Assembly: GCF_002979655.1 (NCBI RefSeq)
Contig: NZ_PCPG01000004.1
Coordinates: 1-64,000 of the forward strand
Length of the DNA stretch: 64,000 bases
From: Microbacterium sp. MYb45
GTDB taxonomy: Bacteria > Actinomycetota > Actinomycetes > Actinomycetales > Microbacteriaceae
Reading direction: 5' to 3'
Shown: one piece after another, positions 20,840 through 29,471 of the stretch
Layout: each line of letters starts with the position of its first letter
How positions within the stretch are numbered: position 1 is the stretch's first letter
Program-made: the position numbers and the translations under genes
Notes under the pieces: generated by a model
Seen by the model: the letters and a program-made list of their open reading frames with translations, nothing else
What the model was told of the DNA's origin: nothing
Database searches by the model: none

Positions 20840-21876
20840 ACCACCATCCCGAACTGCTCGCTGAAACGGACATCACCCTCGGCCATGTCGCGCATGTCCT
20901 GCACATCGCTGCGGAACATCAGTCCCCGCTCGATGCCCATGCCGAACGCGAAGCCGCTGTACACCTCGGGGTCGATCCCGGCCGCGCGCAGCACGTTCGG
21001 GTTGACCATGCCACAACCGCCCCACTCGATCCAGCGCGCGCCGCCCTTGAAGGTCGGGTGCCACAGGTCGAGCTCGGCGGAGGGCTCGGTGAAGGGGAAG
21101 TAGTTGGTGCGGAAGCGCGTCTCGGCCTCGGGGCCGAACAGCTGCTTCGCGAAGTGGTCGAGCGTGCCCTTGAGGTGCGCCATCGTGATGCCCTTGTCGA
21201 TCACGAGGCCCTCGAACTGGGTGAACACCGGCAGGTGCGTGGCGTCGAACTCGTCGGTGCGGTACACGCGCCCCGGGCACAGCACGTAGATCGGCACGTC
21301 GCGGTCGAGCATCGAGCGCACCTGCACCGGGCTCGTGTGCGTTCGCATGACGAGGTGGCGCGAGGTCGGGTCGACGTAGAACGTGTCCTGCTCCTGGCGG
21401 GCGGGGTGGTCGACGTCGAAGTTCAGGGCGTCGAAGTTGAACCACTCGTGCTCGAGCTCCGGTCCCTCCGCGATCTCCCAGCCCATGCCGACGAAGATGT
21501 CGCAGACCTGGTCCTGGAGCAGCGTGAGCGGGTGCCGGGCGCCGACCCGCGTGCGCGAGGGCACCGCCGTGATGTCGACGCGCTCGGACTCGAGACGCGC
21601 AGCGACCTCGGCTGCGGCCAGCTCGGCCTCCTTGGCGGCGAGCGCCTGCGTCACCTGCCCGCGCCCCTGCCCCACGAGCTTGCCGAACGCGGCCTTGTTC
21701 TCGGGGGCGACCTGGCGCATCGAGGCGTTCAAGACCGCGAGCGGCGAACCCTCCGCGACGTGTGCGGCGCGAGCCGCCTTCAGCTCGGCGGTGTCGGCGG
21801 CTGCGGCGATCGCCGAGAGGGCGTCGGCGACAGCGGCTTCGACCGCTTCCGGGGTGATTTCAGGAGACTCTGACAC
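20836..21876 (-). CDS. pheS: Phenylalanyl-tRNA synthetase, alpha subunit
   Basis: 346 aa from GTG 21876. The alpha chain holds the class II active site. Motif 2 (FRTNYFPFTEPSAELDL) and motif 3 (GFAFGMGIERGLMF) are clear, after an N-terminal coiled-coil tRNA-binding arm (about residues 1-90). TAGACT lies 8 nt before the GTG, which suggests a leaderless promoter; the gene also follows gluD by only 42 bp in the same direction. No pheM-like or T-box leader was seen. Confidence 0.96.
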   Translation of the reverse strand: MSESPEITPEAVEAAVADALSAIAAAADTAELKAARAAHVAEGSPLAVLNASMRQVAPENKAAFGKLVGQGRGQVTQALAAKEAELAAAEVAARLESERVDITAVPSRTRVGARHPLTLLQDQVCDIFVGMGWEIAEGPELEHEWFNFDALNFDVDHPARQEQDTFYVDPTSRHLVMRTHTSPVQVRSMLDRDVPIYVLCPGRVYRTDEFDATHLPVFTQFEGLVIDKGITMAHLKGTLDHFAKQLFGPEAETRFRTNYFPFTEPSAELDLWHPTFKGGARWIEWGGCGMVNPNVLRAAGIDPEVYSGFAFGMGIERGLMFRSDVQDMRDMAEGDVRFSEQFGMVV

Positions 21877-21918
21877 GAGAATCGAGTCTACCGGGGGCGC
21901 GTGGGTCCCTTTCGCTGA

Positions 21919-22821
21919 TCAGCGCGTCGGCTCGGCCCCGTCCCCCTGCAGCACGATGAGCGAGGTGTTCGTCTCGCCGCCGTGCTGACGGGGATCGGGC
22001 ACTGCGGGTCCGGCCTTCGGCGAGCGCTTGGCGCGACGCTGCAGGCGGTAGGCGACGTAGGAGAGCAGGAGACACACGGCGACGTACATCGATCCGCCGA
22101 TGATCGCGGCGGGGATCAACGGGGAGCCGTAGGGCGCCTGGTTGCCGATCTGGTTGATCACGTAGAGGAGTTCCTGGTACGTGATGATGAACCCGAGCGC
22201 CGTGTCCTTCAGCGCGACGACGAGCTGCGCGATGATCACGGGCATCATGGCCCGCACGGCCTGCGGGATCAGGATGAAGTACATCACCCCGGTCTTGCGC
22301 AGTCCGATCGCGTATCCCGCCTCGGACTGTCCGCGGGGCAGCGACTCGATGCCGGCCCGCAGCACCTCGGCGAGCACCGACCCGTTGTAGACGATGAGCG
22401 CGATCACGACCGCCCAGTAGGGCGGCATCTTCACGCCGAGCACGGGCAGGCCGTAGTACAGCAGCATCATCAGCACGAGGACGGGCACGGCCCGCAGCAC
22501 CTCGATGATCCAGCGGACCGGCTCACGCACCCAGGCATGCTCCGAGAGGCGACCGATGCCGAGGACGAAGCCGAGGATGATCGAGCCGACTCCGGCGGCA
22601 CCGAAGGCCGCCAGCGTGGCCAGCAGTCCTTCACCGAAACGGACCCAGACGGCGGAGAACGTGAAGATGTTCCACTTCTCGGCGGTGAACTGCCCGGTGG
22701 CGAACAGCCGCCACACGACCCAGCCGAGCACGGCGAGGACGACGAGCACCGTCGCGACTCCGATGAGGCGGTTGCGGGCGATGGCACGGGGGCCGGGGAC
22801 GTCGAACAGGACGGAACTCAT
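21919..22821 (-). CDS. gluD: Glutamate ABC transporter permease
   Basis: 300 aa from ATG 22821 (MSSVLFDVPGPRAIAR); the open frame runs further up inside gluC but that part is not family-like. HisM/GlnP-type permease: five or so membrane helices with the EAA loop EAGYAIGLRKTGVMYFILIPQA. The C-terminus has a basic, Pro-rich tail (RLQRRAKRSPKAG). GluCD heterodimers form the channel with GluA in Corynebacterium. Overlaps gluC by 4 bp. Confidence 0.9.
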   Translation of the reverse strand: MSSVLFDVPGPRAIARNRLIGVATVLVVLAVLGWVVWRLFATGQFTAEKWNIFTFSAVWVRFGEGLLATLAAFGAAGVGSIILGFVLGIGRLSEHAWVREPVRWIIEVLRAVPVLVLMMLLYYGLPVLGVKMPPYWAVVIALIVYNGSVLAEVLRAGIESLPRGQSEAGYAIGLRKTGVMYFILIPQAVRAMMPVIIAQLVVALKDTALGFIITYQELLYVINQIGNQAPYGSPLIPAAIIGGSMYVAVCLLLSYVAYRLQRRAKRSPKAGPAVPDPRQHGGETNTSLIVLQGDGAEPTR

Positions 22822-23465
22822 CGCGCGATCCTCCACTTGTTCTCTAGCGTTCGCTGCACCCAGGCGAGCAGCAGCACCAGGACCACGAAGATGACCATGA
22901 CCCACAGCAGGACGACGAGCGCGTTCTCGCCGCGCTCGCTGAGTGCCGCGCGGATGGTGCCGAGGTTGACGACCGAGAAGCCGGCCGCCACCGTGGTGTT
23001 CTTCATGAGGGCGATGAGGACGCTCATCATCGGCGGGACCACCGAGCGCGTGGCCTGCGGCAGGACGACGTAGCGCATGACCTGACCGAAGTTGAGACCG
23101 ATCGCTCGCGCTGCCTCGGCCTGCCCGACCGGCACCGTGTTGATGCCGGCGCGCAGAGCCTCGGCGACGTAGGTCGCGGTGTAGAGCCCGAGTGCGATGA
23201 CTGCGAGCAGCAGGGAGTTGACCCGCTCGCCGAGAAGGATCGGCAGGCAGAACGCGAAGAAGAACATCACGAGGGTGAGCGGGGTGTTACGGATCCAGTT
23301 GACGTAGATGCCCCCGACTGCGCGGGCGATCGGCACCGGGGACACCCGTGCCGCTCCCACGATCAGTCCCAGCACCAGGGCGATGAGGCCGCCGCCCAGG
23401 AACAGCACGATCGTTCCCCACAGTGCTTCACCCCAGAGATCGAGGTGGTCGCTGATGACTCCCAC
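22818..23465 (-). CDS. gluC: Glutamate ABC transporter permease
   Basis: 215 aa from GTG 23465, with CAGGAG six bases upstream. HisM/GlnP-type permease with the EAA loop QAEAARAIGLNFGQVMRYVVLPQA and about five helices. Other starts upstream lack a ribosome site. Overlaps gluD by 4 bp and follows the binding-protein gene gluB by 82 bp. Substrate is inferred from the operon order gluA-B-C-D, known from Corynebacterium. Confidence 0.9.
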   Translation of the reverse strand: MGVISDHLDLWGEALWGTIVLFLGGGLIALVLGLIVGAARVSPVPIARAVGGIYVNWIRNTPLTLVMFFFAFCLPILLGERVNSLLLAVIALGLYTATYVAEALRAGINTVPVGQAEAARAIGLNFGQVMRYVVLPQATRSVVPPMMSVLIALMKNTTVAAGFSVVNLGTIRAALSERGENALVVLLWVMVIFVVLVLLLAWVQRTLENKWRIAR

Positions 23466-23547
23466 GGCTGCTCCTGTCGATTCGTGTTCTCGCGATGGCC
23501 CTGCTGACGGATGGGAGCGGCCGATGGTGTCAGCCGCCCCCATGCGA

Positions 23548-24462
23548 TCAACCGATCGGGTCGACCTCAGGCTGCGTCGCCTTGACGCCGGAGGCACCGA
23601 GGTTGTTGTCGAAGATCTGCTGCCAGATGTCGCCACCGTCGGTCAGCTGGGTGTTGAAGTACTCGGCCAGCGCGTCATCGCCCTTGGCGAGTCCGATGCC
23701 GTAGCGCTCCTCGCTGAACGGCTCGCCGACGACCTTCAGCTTCTCCGGGTCCTGCGCCGCGTAACCGATGAGGATCGCCTCGTCGGTGGTGACGGCGTCG
23801 ACCTGCCCGTTCTTGAGGTCCTCGACGCACTTCGAGTACGTGTCGTACTCCTTGGTCGGGACGTCGGGGTAGTTCTCCTTGATGTTCTGGATCGGCGTCG
23901 AGCCGGTCGCCGAGCACACCGTGGTCGAGTCGCTCAGGTCGTCGACGCTCGCGATGTCGCTGTCGGCTCCGACGAGGAGGCCCTGTCCGGTCAGGAAGTA
24001 CGGACCGGCGAAGGAGATCTGCTCCTTGCGCTTGTCGGTGATCGAGTAGGTGCCGACGTAGTAGTCGATGTCGCCGTTCACGATCGCCTGCTCGCGGTTC
24101 GCCGAGGCGATCGCCGTGAACTCGATCGTCTCCGGGTCGACGCCGAGCGATGCCGCCATCCAGCGGGCGATGTCGACGTCGAAACCGGTGCGGTCTCCGG
24201 TCACCGGGTCGAGGTAGCCGAGGCCCGGCTGGTCTTCCTTCACGCCGACCTTGATCGTGCCGGAGGACGAGATCCGATCGAACGTCGGGCTCCCGTCGAT
24301 GCTGACATCCTCGAGGACCGTCCACGGCGTGCCGGAGGTCTCCTCCTCGCCGCCGTCTTCCGGGGCCCCCGAGCTCGACGGCGTGCCGCTGTTGCAGGCC
24401 GTGAGCGCGAGCAGTGCCACCGCTGCGATTCCGATGCCTGCCAGTGTCCGTGTGCGTCGCAT
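23548..24462 (-). CDS. gluB: Glutamate-binding lipoprotein of the ABC transporter
   Basis: 304 aa. A signal peptide ends in the lipobox LTAC (Cys23), so the protein is anchored outside the membrane. It belongs to the SBP_bac_3 family: ISSSGTIKVGVKEDQPGLGY, GFDVDIARWMAASLGV, and EQISFAGPYFLTGQGLLV are characteristic of glutamate/glutamine binders. A Ser/Gly/Glu-rich linker follows the lipid anchor. Delivers substrate to GluCD. Confidence 0.92.
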   Translation of the reverse strand: MRRTRTLAGIGIAAVALLALTACNSGTPSSSGAPEDGGEEETSGTPWTVLEDVSIDGSPTFDRISSSGTIKVGVKEDQPGLGYLDPVTGDRTGFDVDIARWMAASLGVDPETIEFTAIASANREQAIVNGDIDYYVGTYSITDKRKEQISFAGPYFLTGQGLLVGADSDIASVDDLSDSTTVCSATGSTPIQNIKENYPDVPTKEYDTYSKCVEDLKNGQVDAVTTDEAILIGYAAQDPEKLKVVGEPFSEERYGIGLAKGDDALAEYFNTQLTDGGDIWQQIFDNNLGASGVKATQPEVDPIG

Positions 24463-24497
24463 GTGCGTCTCCTTCGTGTGCTGTGTGTGCAGGGTCT

Positions 24498-24529
24498 GTG
24501 TGGTCGGGCGTCAGTGTGGTCGCGCGTCA
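24498..24529. repeat. 16-bp tandem duplication at the gluA stop
   Basis: Units at 24498-24513 and 24514-24529 (GTGTGGTCG-GCGTCA) differ at one base. The second contains the complement of the gluA stop (24527-24529), the first lies just past it in the gluA-gluB gap. Confidence 0.8.
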
Positions 24530-25276
24530 GTGCGTGAGGAGCTTCGAGAGGAAGTCCTTGGCACGGTCGCTCTTCGGGTGCGTGAAGAACTCCTCCGGAG
24601 TCGCCTCCTCCACGATCCGCCCGTCGGCCATGAAGACGACACGGTCGGCCGCCTTCCGAGCGAAGCCCATCTCGTGCGTGACGACGATCATGGTCATTCC
24701 CTCGTGAGCCAGCTCGACCATCACGTCGAGGACCTCGTTGATCATCTCGGGGTCGAGCGCGCTGGTCGGCTCGTCGAAGAGCATCACCTTGGGCTGCATC
24801 GCGAGCGCCCGGGCGATCGCCACACGCTGCTGCTGGCCGCCGGAGAGCTGCGCGGGAAGCTTGGATGCCTGCTGTGCGACGCCGACGCGCTCGAGCAGGA
24901 TCATCGCCTCTTTCTCGGCATCCGCCTTCTTGAGGCCCCGGACCTTCATCGGCCCCAGGGTCACGTTCTCGAGGATCGTGAGGTGGGCGAACAGGTTGAA
25001 CGACTGGAACACCATGCCGACGTCCGCACGGAGGTGTGCGAGGCCCTTGCCCTCGGCGGGGAGCTCCTTGCCGTCGATGCGGATCGTGCCGCTGGTGATC
25101 GTCTCGAGTCGGTTGATCGTGCGACACAGAGTCGACTTGCCGGACCCGGACGGGCCGATCACGACGACGACCTCTCCCGAGTTGACCGTGAGGTCGATGT
25201 CGGCGAGAGCTTGGAAATCTCCGTAGTGCTTCTGGACGTTCTCGACCACGACGAGGGGTGTATCAGAGGTCATCAT
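24527..25276 (-). CDS. gluA: Glutamate ABC transporter ATP-binding protein
   Basis: 249 aa; the first two codons are both Met. Walker [10 protein letters not shown], signature [15 protein letters not shown], Walker [16 protein letters not shown] and the H-loop VVTHEMGFA are all present, in the arrangement of polar amino acid importers. First gene of gluABCD. Its upstream region (25277-25528) holds a strong hairpin (25385-25404) and an 11-bp-spaced direct repeat (25507-25525). Confidence 0.95.
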   Translation of the reverse strand: MMTSDTPLVVVENVQKHYGDFQALADIDLTVNSGEVVVVIGPSGSGKSTLCRTINRLETITSGTIRIDGKELPAEGKGLAHLRADVGMVFQSFNLFAHLTILENVTLGPMKVRGLKKADAEKEAMILLERVGVAQQASKLPAQLSGGQQQRVAIARALAMQPKVMLFDEPTSALDPEMINEVLDVMVELAHEGMTMIVVTHEMGFARKAADRVVFMADGRIVEEATPEEFFTHPKSDRAKDFLSKLLTH

Positions 25277-25384
25277 TTCTCCAAACTAGCCACGTCGGAC
25301 GCGGGTCTCCAGGCGCCTCGGTGAGATTTACACGTTCGTAATCACCTGATCGCGGTACCAATGCTGCTTTGCACGGGTACCCCA

Positions 25385-25404
25385 CGGCCCGCCCCCACGG
25401 GCCG
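25385..25404 (-). terminator. Hairpin between the TAXI operon and gluA
   Basis: CGGCCCG (25385-25391) and CGGGCCG (25398-25404) form a 7-bp GC stem with a 6-nt loop, 125 bp past the TAXI gene stop. Probably ends the TAXI operon ahead of the gluA promoter. Nothing gene-like lies elsewhere in 25277-25528. Confidence 0.5.
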
Positions 25405-25506
25405 CGGGATCGTCCTGCGGCCTCGCCCCCAGCGACAGCGGAGCTGCAGGATCCGATCGCGCGCGATCGACCTCACACTGGCAGAGCCGAGGGCCCGGTG
25501 TCAGAC

Positions 25507-25525
25507 TTCTTGAGGATTTCTTGAG
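25507..25525. repeat. TTCTTGAG direct repeat with 11-bp period (candidate regulator site)
   Basis: TTCTTGAG (25507-25514), three bases GAT, TTCTTGAG (25518-25525). An 11-bp period places both on one face of the helix, as in sites for OmpR-family regulators. It sits a few bases past the TAXI stop and 231 bp upstream of the gluA start. Confidence 0.4.
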
Positions 25526-25528
25526 CAG

Positions 25529-26491
25529 TCAGCCGCGCAGGTCCCGGTAGTACTCGACCGCGCCCGGATGCAACGGAACCGGGCCGGTGAAGATCGCCGA
25601 TCGACGATCCAGCAGCGCGGCGGTCGGGACCTCCCCCGCGATCCGCAAGCGGGCATCGAACAGTCCGGCCAGGATGTCGCGCGCGACGCCGTCCGGGGTA
25701 GAGGAACTCGTGACGAGGTAGTTCGGCACGGCCATGGTCGGCGCCGAGGCAGCGATGCCGTAGGTGCCGGCGGGGACATCGGCTGGTCGATAGGCATCCG
25801 AGTAGCGGTCGTTCACCTCGTTCACCCAATCCTGCTCGATCGGGAGCAGGCGCACGGACGTGGTCTGCGAGAGCGCCGCGATTCCCGGTGTCGGCAGCCC
25901 ACCCACCCAGAAGAACCCGTCTATCTCGCCGCGCTCCATCGCGGCGATCGACTCCCCGAGGTCGAGCTGGGGATCGCGGACGGACCCGATGCCGACGCCG
26001 GCGGTGTCGAGGACGCGTGAGGCGATCACGTTCACCCCGGAGTTCTCCGCACCGAGCGACACGGTGCGCCCCTCCAGCTCCGGGAGACTCGATATGTCGG
26101 AGTCTCCGCGCACGACGACCTGCACGTACTCGTCGTAGAGACGCGCCAGAGCCCGCACCTGGAGGGGCGCGTCGAAGGCGCCGGTTCCCGCCACGGCATC
26201 GGCTGCCGCATCGCCCTGCGCGAAGCCCAGCAGCGCCTCACCGGAGTCCACGCGCAGCAGGTTGTCCACGGACCCGGCCGTCTCCTGCCCGACGATCCTG
26301 ATGTCCAGGTCTGCAGAGAGCGCCTCGGCGAGATGGCTCCCGTAGTCGTAGTAGACCCCCGTGGGGCCGCCCGCCGCGATCGCGTACTCGGCGTCGGTCC
26401 ACTCGCTCGCGCGCTGGCTGCATGCGGTGAGCGCCCCGAGCAGCAGGACCGAGAGGATTCCGGCGACCGCCCGCCGCCCAACGGCCATCAT
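25529..26491 (-). CDS. TAXI-family (TRAP-type) solute-binding lipoprotein
   Basis: 320 aa. Lipoprotein signal peptide with lipobox LTAC (LLGALTACSQ). TAXI signature features follow: YAIAAGGPTGVYYDYG, ALLGFAQGDAA, VSLGAENSGVNVIASRVLDTAGV and FFWVGGLPTPGI. TAXI proteins usually feed TRAP transporters, and one Thermus member binds glutamate. No TRAP membrane genes are here. Instead the start overlaps the histidine kinase stop by 4 bp (26488-26491), so the three genes form an operon and the binding protein probably serves as the extracellular sensor. Confidence 0.88.
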   Translation of the reverse strand: MMAVGRRAVAGILSVLLLGALTACSQRASEWTDAEYAIAAGGPTGVYYDYGSHLAEALSADLDIRIVGQETAGSVDNLLRVDSGEALLGFAQGDAAADAVAGTGAFDAPLQVRALARLYDEYVQVVVRGDSDISSLPELEGRTVSLGAENSGVNVIASRVLDTAGVGIGSVRDPQLDLGESIAAMERGEIDGFFWVGGLPTPGIAALSQTTSVRLLPIEQDWVNEVNDRYSDAYRPADVPAGTYGIAASAPTMAVPNYLVTSSSTPDGVARDILAGLFDARLRIAGEVPTAALLDRRSAIFTGPVPLHPGAVEYYRDLRG

Positions 26492-27864
26492 GGGGTCGTC
26501 CTGTCGGGGAGCAGCAGCACGACCTCGAGTCCACCGCCGTCGGCCGCTGCCACAGCCACCTCGCCGCCGACCGTCGCCAGCAGGTCGCTCGCGATCGCGA
26601 GTCCGAGTCCGGAGCCCGGCGTGTCCGCGCTCTCGGCGCTCCGCCAGAACCTGTCCGTCGCCGCCGCCGCCTGCTCGGCGGAGAGCCCCGGACCATGATC
26701 GCGGACCGTGATCCGACAGACGTCTCCCTCGCGATGCGCTCCGATGCCGATCCACGCGCCGTCCGGCGAGAACTTCACGGCGTTGTCGATCACGGCGTCC
26801 AGCGCGCTCTCCACGACCGTCCGGTCGGTCACGCTCATCACCGACGGGTCCCCCGCCGAACGCAGGGCGATCCCCCGCTGCCCGGCGACGTCGCGCCAGG
26901 CCTCGAGACGGCGGGCGGACAGAGTCGCAAGGTCGACGGCGGAGATCGTGGTGTCCACGCGCCCGCCGCGTGCGAGGCCGAGCAGTGTCTCGAGGATCCG
27001 CGTCATCCGACGCCCCTCCTCCCTCGTCTCCTCCACGTCGTCGCGCCACTCCCGCCCGAGCCCGGTCGCGAGGTGCTCCACACGCAGGAGCAGCGCGTTG
27101 AGCGGGTTGCGCAACTCGTGGGAGGCGTTCAGCGCGAACTCCTGCTGCCGCGTCATGACGCGCTCGATCTCGTCGGCCATGCCGTTGAACACCTGCGCCA
27201 TGCGGCGGAGCTCTGGTGGCCCGGCATCCTCGGGGACACGCGCGTCCATCTCGCCCCGCTCGATGGCCACCATCGCCTCGTCCAGCCGCCTCACCGGGGA
27301 CAGCACCCATCGGGCGAGCCGGAAGACGAGCAGCACGCCCAGCGCGATCAGCACCAGCGCGATGGCGGAGATGATCAGAAGCTGCTGCACGATCGCGGCC
27401 CGGGGGGCGTCGACATCTCCGGCGACCAGCACGGCCCCGATCACGTCGCCGTCGTCGAAGACCGGCTCCGCCAGCGCGGCATCCGCCACCGTCCAGGGGA
27501 AAACGGCCGCCGGCTGCTCGGCGCGTCGCCCGGACAGCGCCAGCCGCACCCGTTCCGCGTCCTCCTCCGCGAGCACGGTCGAGCCATGCTCCCCCGCCGC
27601 CCAGGGGGCACCGCCGAGATCGAAGACCGTCACCTCGATGCCGTACACCTCCTCGAAACGGACGACCTCGGCATCGATCACCGCCGCGCTGCCCGATCGA
27701 AGCGCTTGACGCGCGCTGGTGATGAAGTAGCCGAGGTCGCCGAGCTGCTGCGTGTAGAACGACTGCTGCACGCTCCGGGCCGCACTCCATCCGGCCGCAC
27801 CGCCCAGAGCGACCAGGATCGCCACGAGCGGGACGAGGAAGACGATCACCAGACGTCGACGCAC
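26488..27864 (-). CDS. Sensor histidine kinase of the TAXI operon
   Basis: 458 aa. Helix 1 at about 5-25, an extracellular domain 30-158, helix 2 at about 160-182, then a HAMP linker (183-235). The phospho-acceptor box is NASHELRNPLNALL with His249; the N box ALDAVIDNAVKFSP, G1 RDHGPGL and G2 GSGLGLAI complete a HisKA plus HATPase_c core. The extracellular part could receive the TAXI protein. Note the N in HELRNPL, a common variant. The gene follows the regulator by 3 bp and overlaps the TAXI gene by 4 bp. Confidence 0.93.
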   Translation of the reverse strand: MRRRLVIVFLVPLVAILVALGGAAGWSAARSVQQSFYTQQLGDLGYFITSARQALRSGSAAVIDAEVVRFEEVYGIEVTVFDLGGAPWAAGEHGSTVLAEEDAERVRLALSGRRAEQPAAVFPWTVADAALAEPVFDDGDVIGAVLVAGDVDAPRAAIVQQLLIISAIALVLIALGVLLVFRLARWVLSPVRRLDEAMVAIERGEMDARVPEDAGPPELRRMAQVFNGMADEIERVMTRQQEFALNASHELRNPLNALLLRVEHLATGLGREWRDDVEETREEGRRMTRILETLLGLARGGRVDTTISAVDLATLSARRLEAWRDVAGQRGIALRSAGDPSVMSVTDRTVVESALDAVIDNAVKFSPDGAWIGIGAHREGDVCRITVRDHGPGLSAEQAAAATDRFWRSAESADTPGSGLGLAIASDLLATVGGEVAVAAADGGGLEVVLLLPDRTTP

Positions 27865-27867
27865 GAC

Positions 27868-28539
27868 TCAGGACCCCACGAGACGGTAGCCGACGCCGCG
27901 CACGGTCTCGATGACACCGCGGGATCGGGTCTTCTTCCTGATCGCCCCGACGTGCACCTCGAGGGAATGCCCGAAGCCCCGCCAGTCCGTGTTCCACACC
28001 TCACGGATGAGACGCTCCTTCGGAACCGCCACACCCGGATAGCGTGCGAGCACCGCGATGATGTCGAACTCCTTGCGGGTGAGCTCGATCGGCGCACCGT
28101 CGACCAGGACCTGCCGCCCGACGAGGTCGATCTCCAGCGAGCCCCCGAGGAGCAGCACCCGCGCGTCGGAATCCGGGCGCATCGGCCGAGAACGCCGGGT
28201 CACGGCCTCGATCCTGGCCAGAAGCTCATGCACGTCATAGGGCTTCACCACGAAGTCATCGGCGCCGGCACGCAGTCCCTTGATGCGCTCGGCGACCTGG
28301 TTGCGCGCGGTCACGATCATGATCGGAACCTCGGAGCGTCCGCGGATGCGGCGGCACAGGTCGACGCCGTCCATGTCGGGGAGTCCCAGATCGAGGAGCA
28401 CGACCTCGGTGTCAGCGCCGAGGAGAGCCAGCGCCGACGCCCCATCGGAGGCGCGCACGGTCGCGTAGCCCGACCGCGCGAGGAATGCTTCGAGCGCCCC
28501 AGCGACACGGTCGTCGTCTTCGACGATCAGAATCCTCAT
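27868..28539 (-). CDS. OmpR-family response regulator of the TAXI operon
   Basis: 223 aa. Receiver domain with the acidic pocket VEDDDRV and the phospho-Asp50 (VVLLDLGLPDMDG), the T in IVTARNQ and the K in DDFVVKPYD. From about residue 130 a winged helix: LTRKEFDIIAVLARYPGVAV, HSLEVHVGAIRKK, VRGVGYRLV. First gene of the operon with the kinase and TAXI protein. Targets unknown; nearest candidate is gluABCD downstream. Confidence 0.95.
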   Translation of the reverse strand: MRILIVEDDDRVAGALEAFLARSGYATVRASDGASALALLGADTEVVLLDLGLPDMDGVDLCRRIRGRSEVPIMIVTARNQVAERIKGLRAGADDFVVKPYDVHELLARIEAVTRRSRPMRPDSDARVLLLGGSLEIDLVGRQVLVDGAPIELTRKEFDIIAVLARYPGVAVPKERLIREVWNTDWRGFGHSLEVHVGAIRKKTRSRGVIETVRGVGYRLVGS

Positions 28540-28574
28540 CGACCCTGTGACCCGCTTCCTTCGTCGGCCGGACG

Positions 28575-29393
28575 TCAGCCGACAGAGGTCGCCCGCTGTG
28601 CGAAGGCGCTCTCATACAGGCAGACGCTCGCTGCGGTCGCCAGATTGAGGGATTCGGCCTTGCCGAAGATCGGCAGCCGCAGCACCTGGTCGGCCAAGGC
28701 GAGAGCATCGTCTTCCAGACCCCGCGCCTCGTTTCCGAACAGCCATCCGGTCGGCTCGGCGAGCACTCCGTCCGCGCGGGCTTCCAGCAGATCGTCGCCC
28801 TTCACGTCGGCGGCGAGGATGCGCAGACCCGCGGCGTGCGCGCGCTTCACGACGTCGGCGAGGTCTCCCCCGACCGAGACCGGGAGGTGGAACAGCGACC
28901 CGGTCGTGGCGCGCACGACCTTCGGGTTGTACGGATCGACGGTCCGGCCGGTCAGCACGACGGCATCCGCGCCCGCCGCATCGGCCGCGCGGATGATCGT
29001 GCCCAGGTTCCCGGGGTCGCGCACCTCTTCGCAGATCGCCACGAGACGAGGCGAGGCATCGAAGATGTCACGCACCGAGGTCGGTGTCTGCTGGACGACG
29101 GCGACCAATCCCTGCGGAGTGACCGTGTCGGCCATCGCGTTCAATACGTACTCGGTGACGTACTCGACGTCGATGTCGGCGTCGGCGGCCTTGGCACGGA
29201 TGTCCGGGTGCTTCTCCCACCCGCTCGGCGTCGCGAACAGCTCGACGATCGCCTCCGGGCGATACGTGAGTGCTTCACGCACCGACTGCGGACCTTCCAG
29301 AAGGAACAGGCCCGTCTCGGTTCGCGCGCTGCGCTTGGTCAGCTTCGCGACAGCACGGACTCGGGGCGAACGGGGGTTCTCCAGCACGTTCAC
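28575..29393 (-). CDS. SpoU/TrmH-family RNA 2'-O-methyltransferase
   Basis: 272 aa from GTG 29393. A substrate-binding N-terminal domain (residues 1-105, MNVLENPRSPRVRAVAKL) is followed by the SPOUT methyltransferase with its knot motifs: VRDPGNLGTIIRAADAAGA, LTGRTVDPYNPKVVRATTG, and GNEARGL plus RLPIFGKAESLNLATAASVCLYE. It follows rplT across a terminator in the usual actinobacterial order, where it normally precedes pheST; here the two-component and gluABCD genes intervene. Target nucleotide unknown, probably 23S rRNA. Confidence 0.92.
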   Translation of the reverse strand: MNVLENPRSPRVRAVAKLTKRSARTETGLFLLEGPQSVREALTYRPEAIVELFATPSGWEKHPDIRAKAADADIDVEYVTEYVLNAMADTVTPQGLVAVVQQTPTSVRDIFDASPRLVAICEEVRDPGNLGTIIRAADAAGADAVVLTGRTVDPYNPKVVRATTGSLFHLPVSVGGDLADVVKRAHAAGLRILAADVKGDDLLEARADGVLAEPTGWLFGNEARGLEDDALALADQVLRLPIFGKAESLNLATAASVCLYESAFAQRATSVG

Positions 29394-29427
29394 AGTCTAG
29401 GGTCACCGCGGGTGCCGGATACGCGAA

Positions 29428-29457
29428 ACGGGCGCCTCCCCGAAGGAAGACGCCCGT
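29428..29457 (-). terminator. Terminator of infC-rpmI-rplT
   Basis: On the minus strand ACGGGCG and CGCCCGT make the base of a 13-bp stem continued by TCTTCC/GGGAGG and capped with TTCG, followed by TTT. It starts 15 bp past the rplT stop. Confidence 0.9.
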
Positions 29458-29471
29458 AGGAAGCGAGATGC

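Noticed and set aside
21877..21918. T-box or pheM-type leader before pheS
   Set aside because: Only 42 bp to gluD and no specifier or antiterminator pattern seen.
25529..27997. 822-codon frame joining kinase region and TAXI protein
   Set aside because: The upper part is a shadow of the histidine kinase in another frame; the TAXI protein has its own start and lipoprotein signal at 26491.
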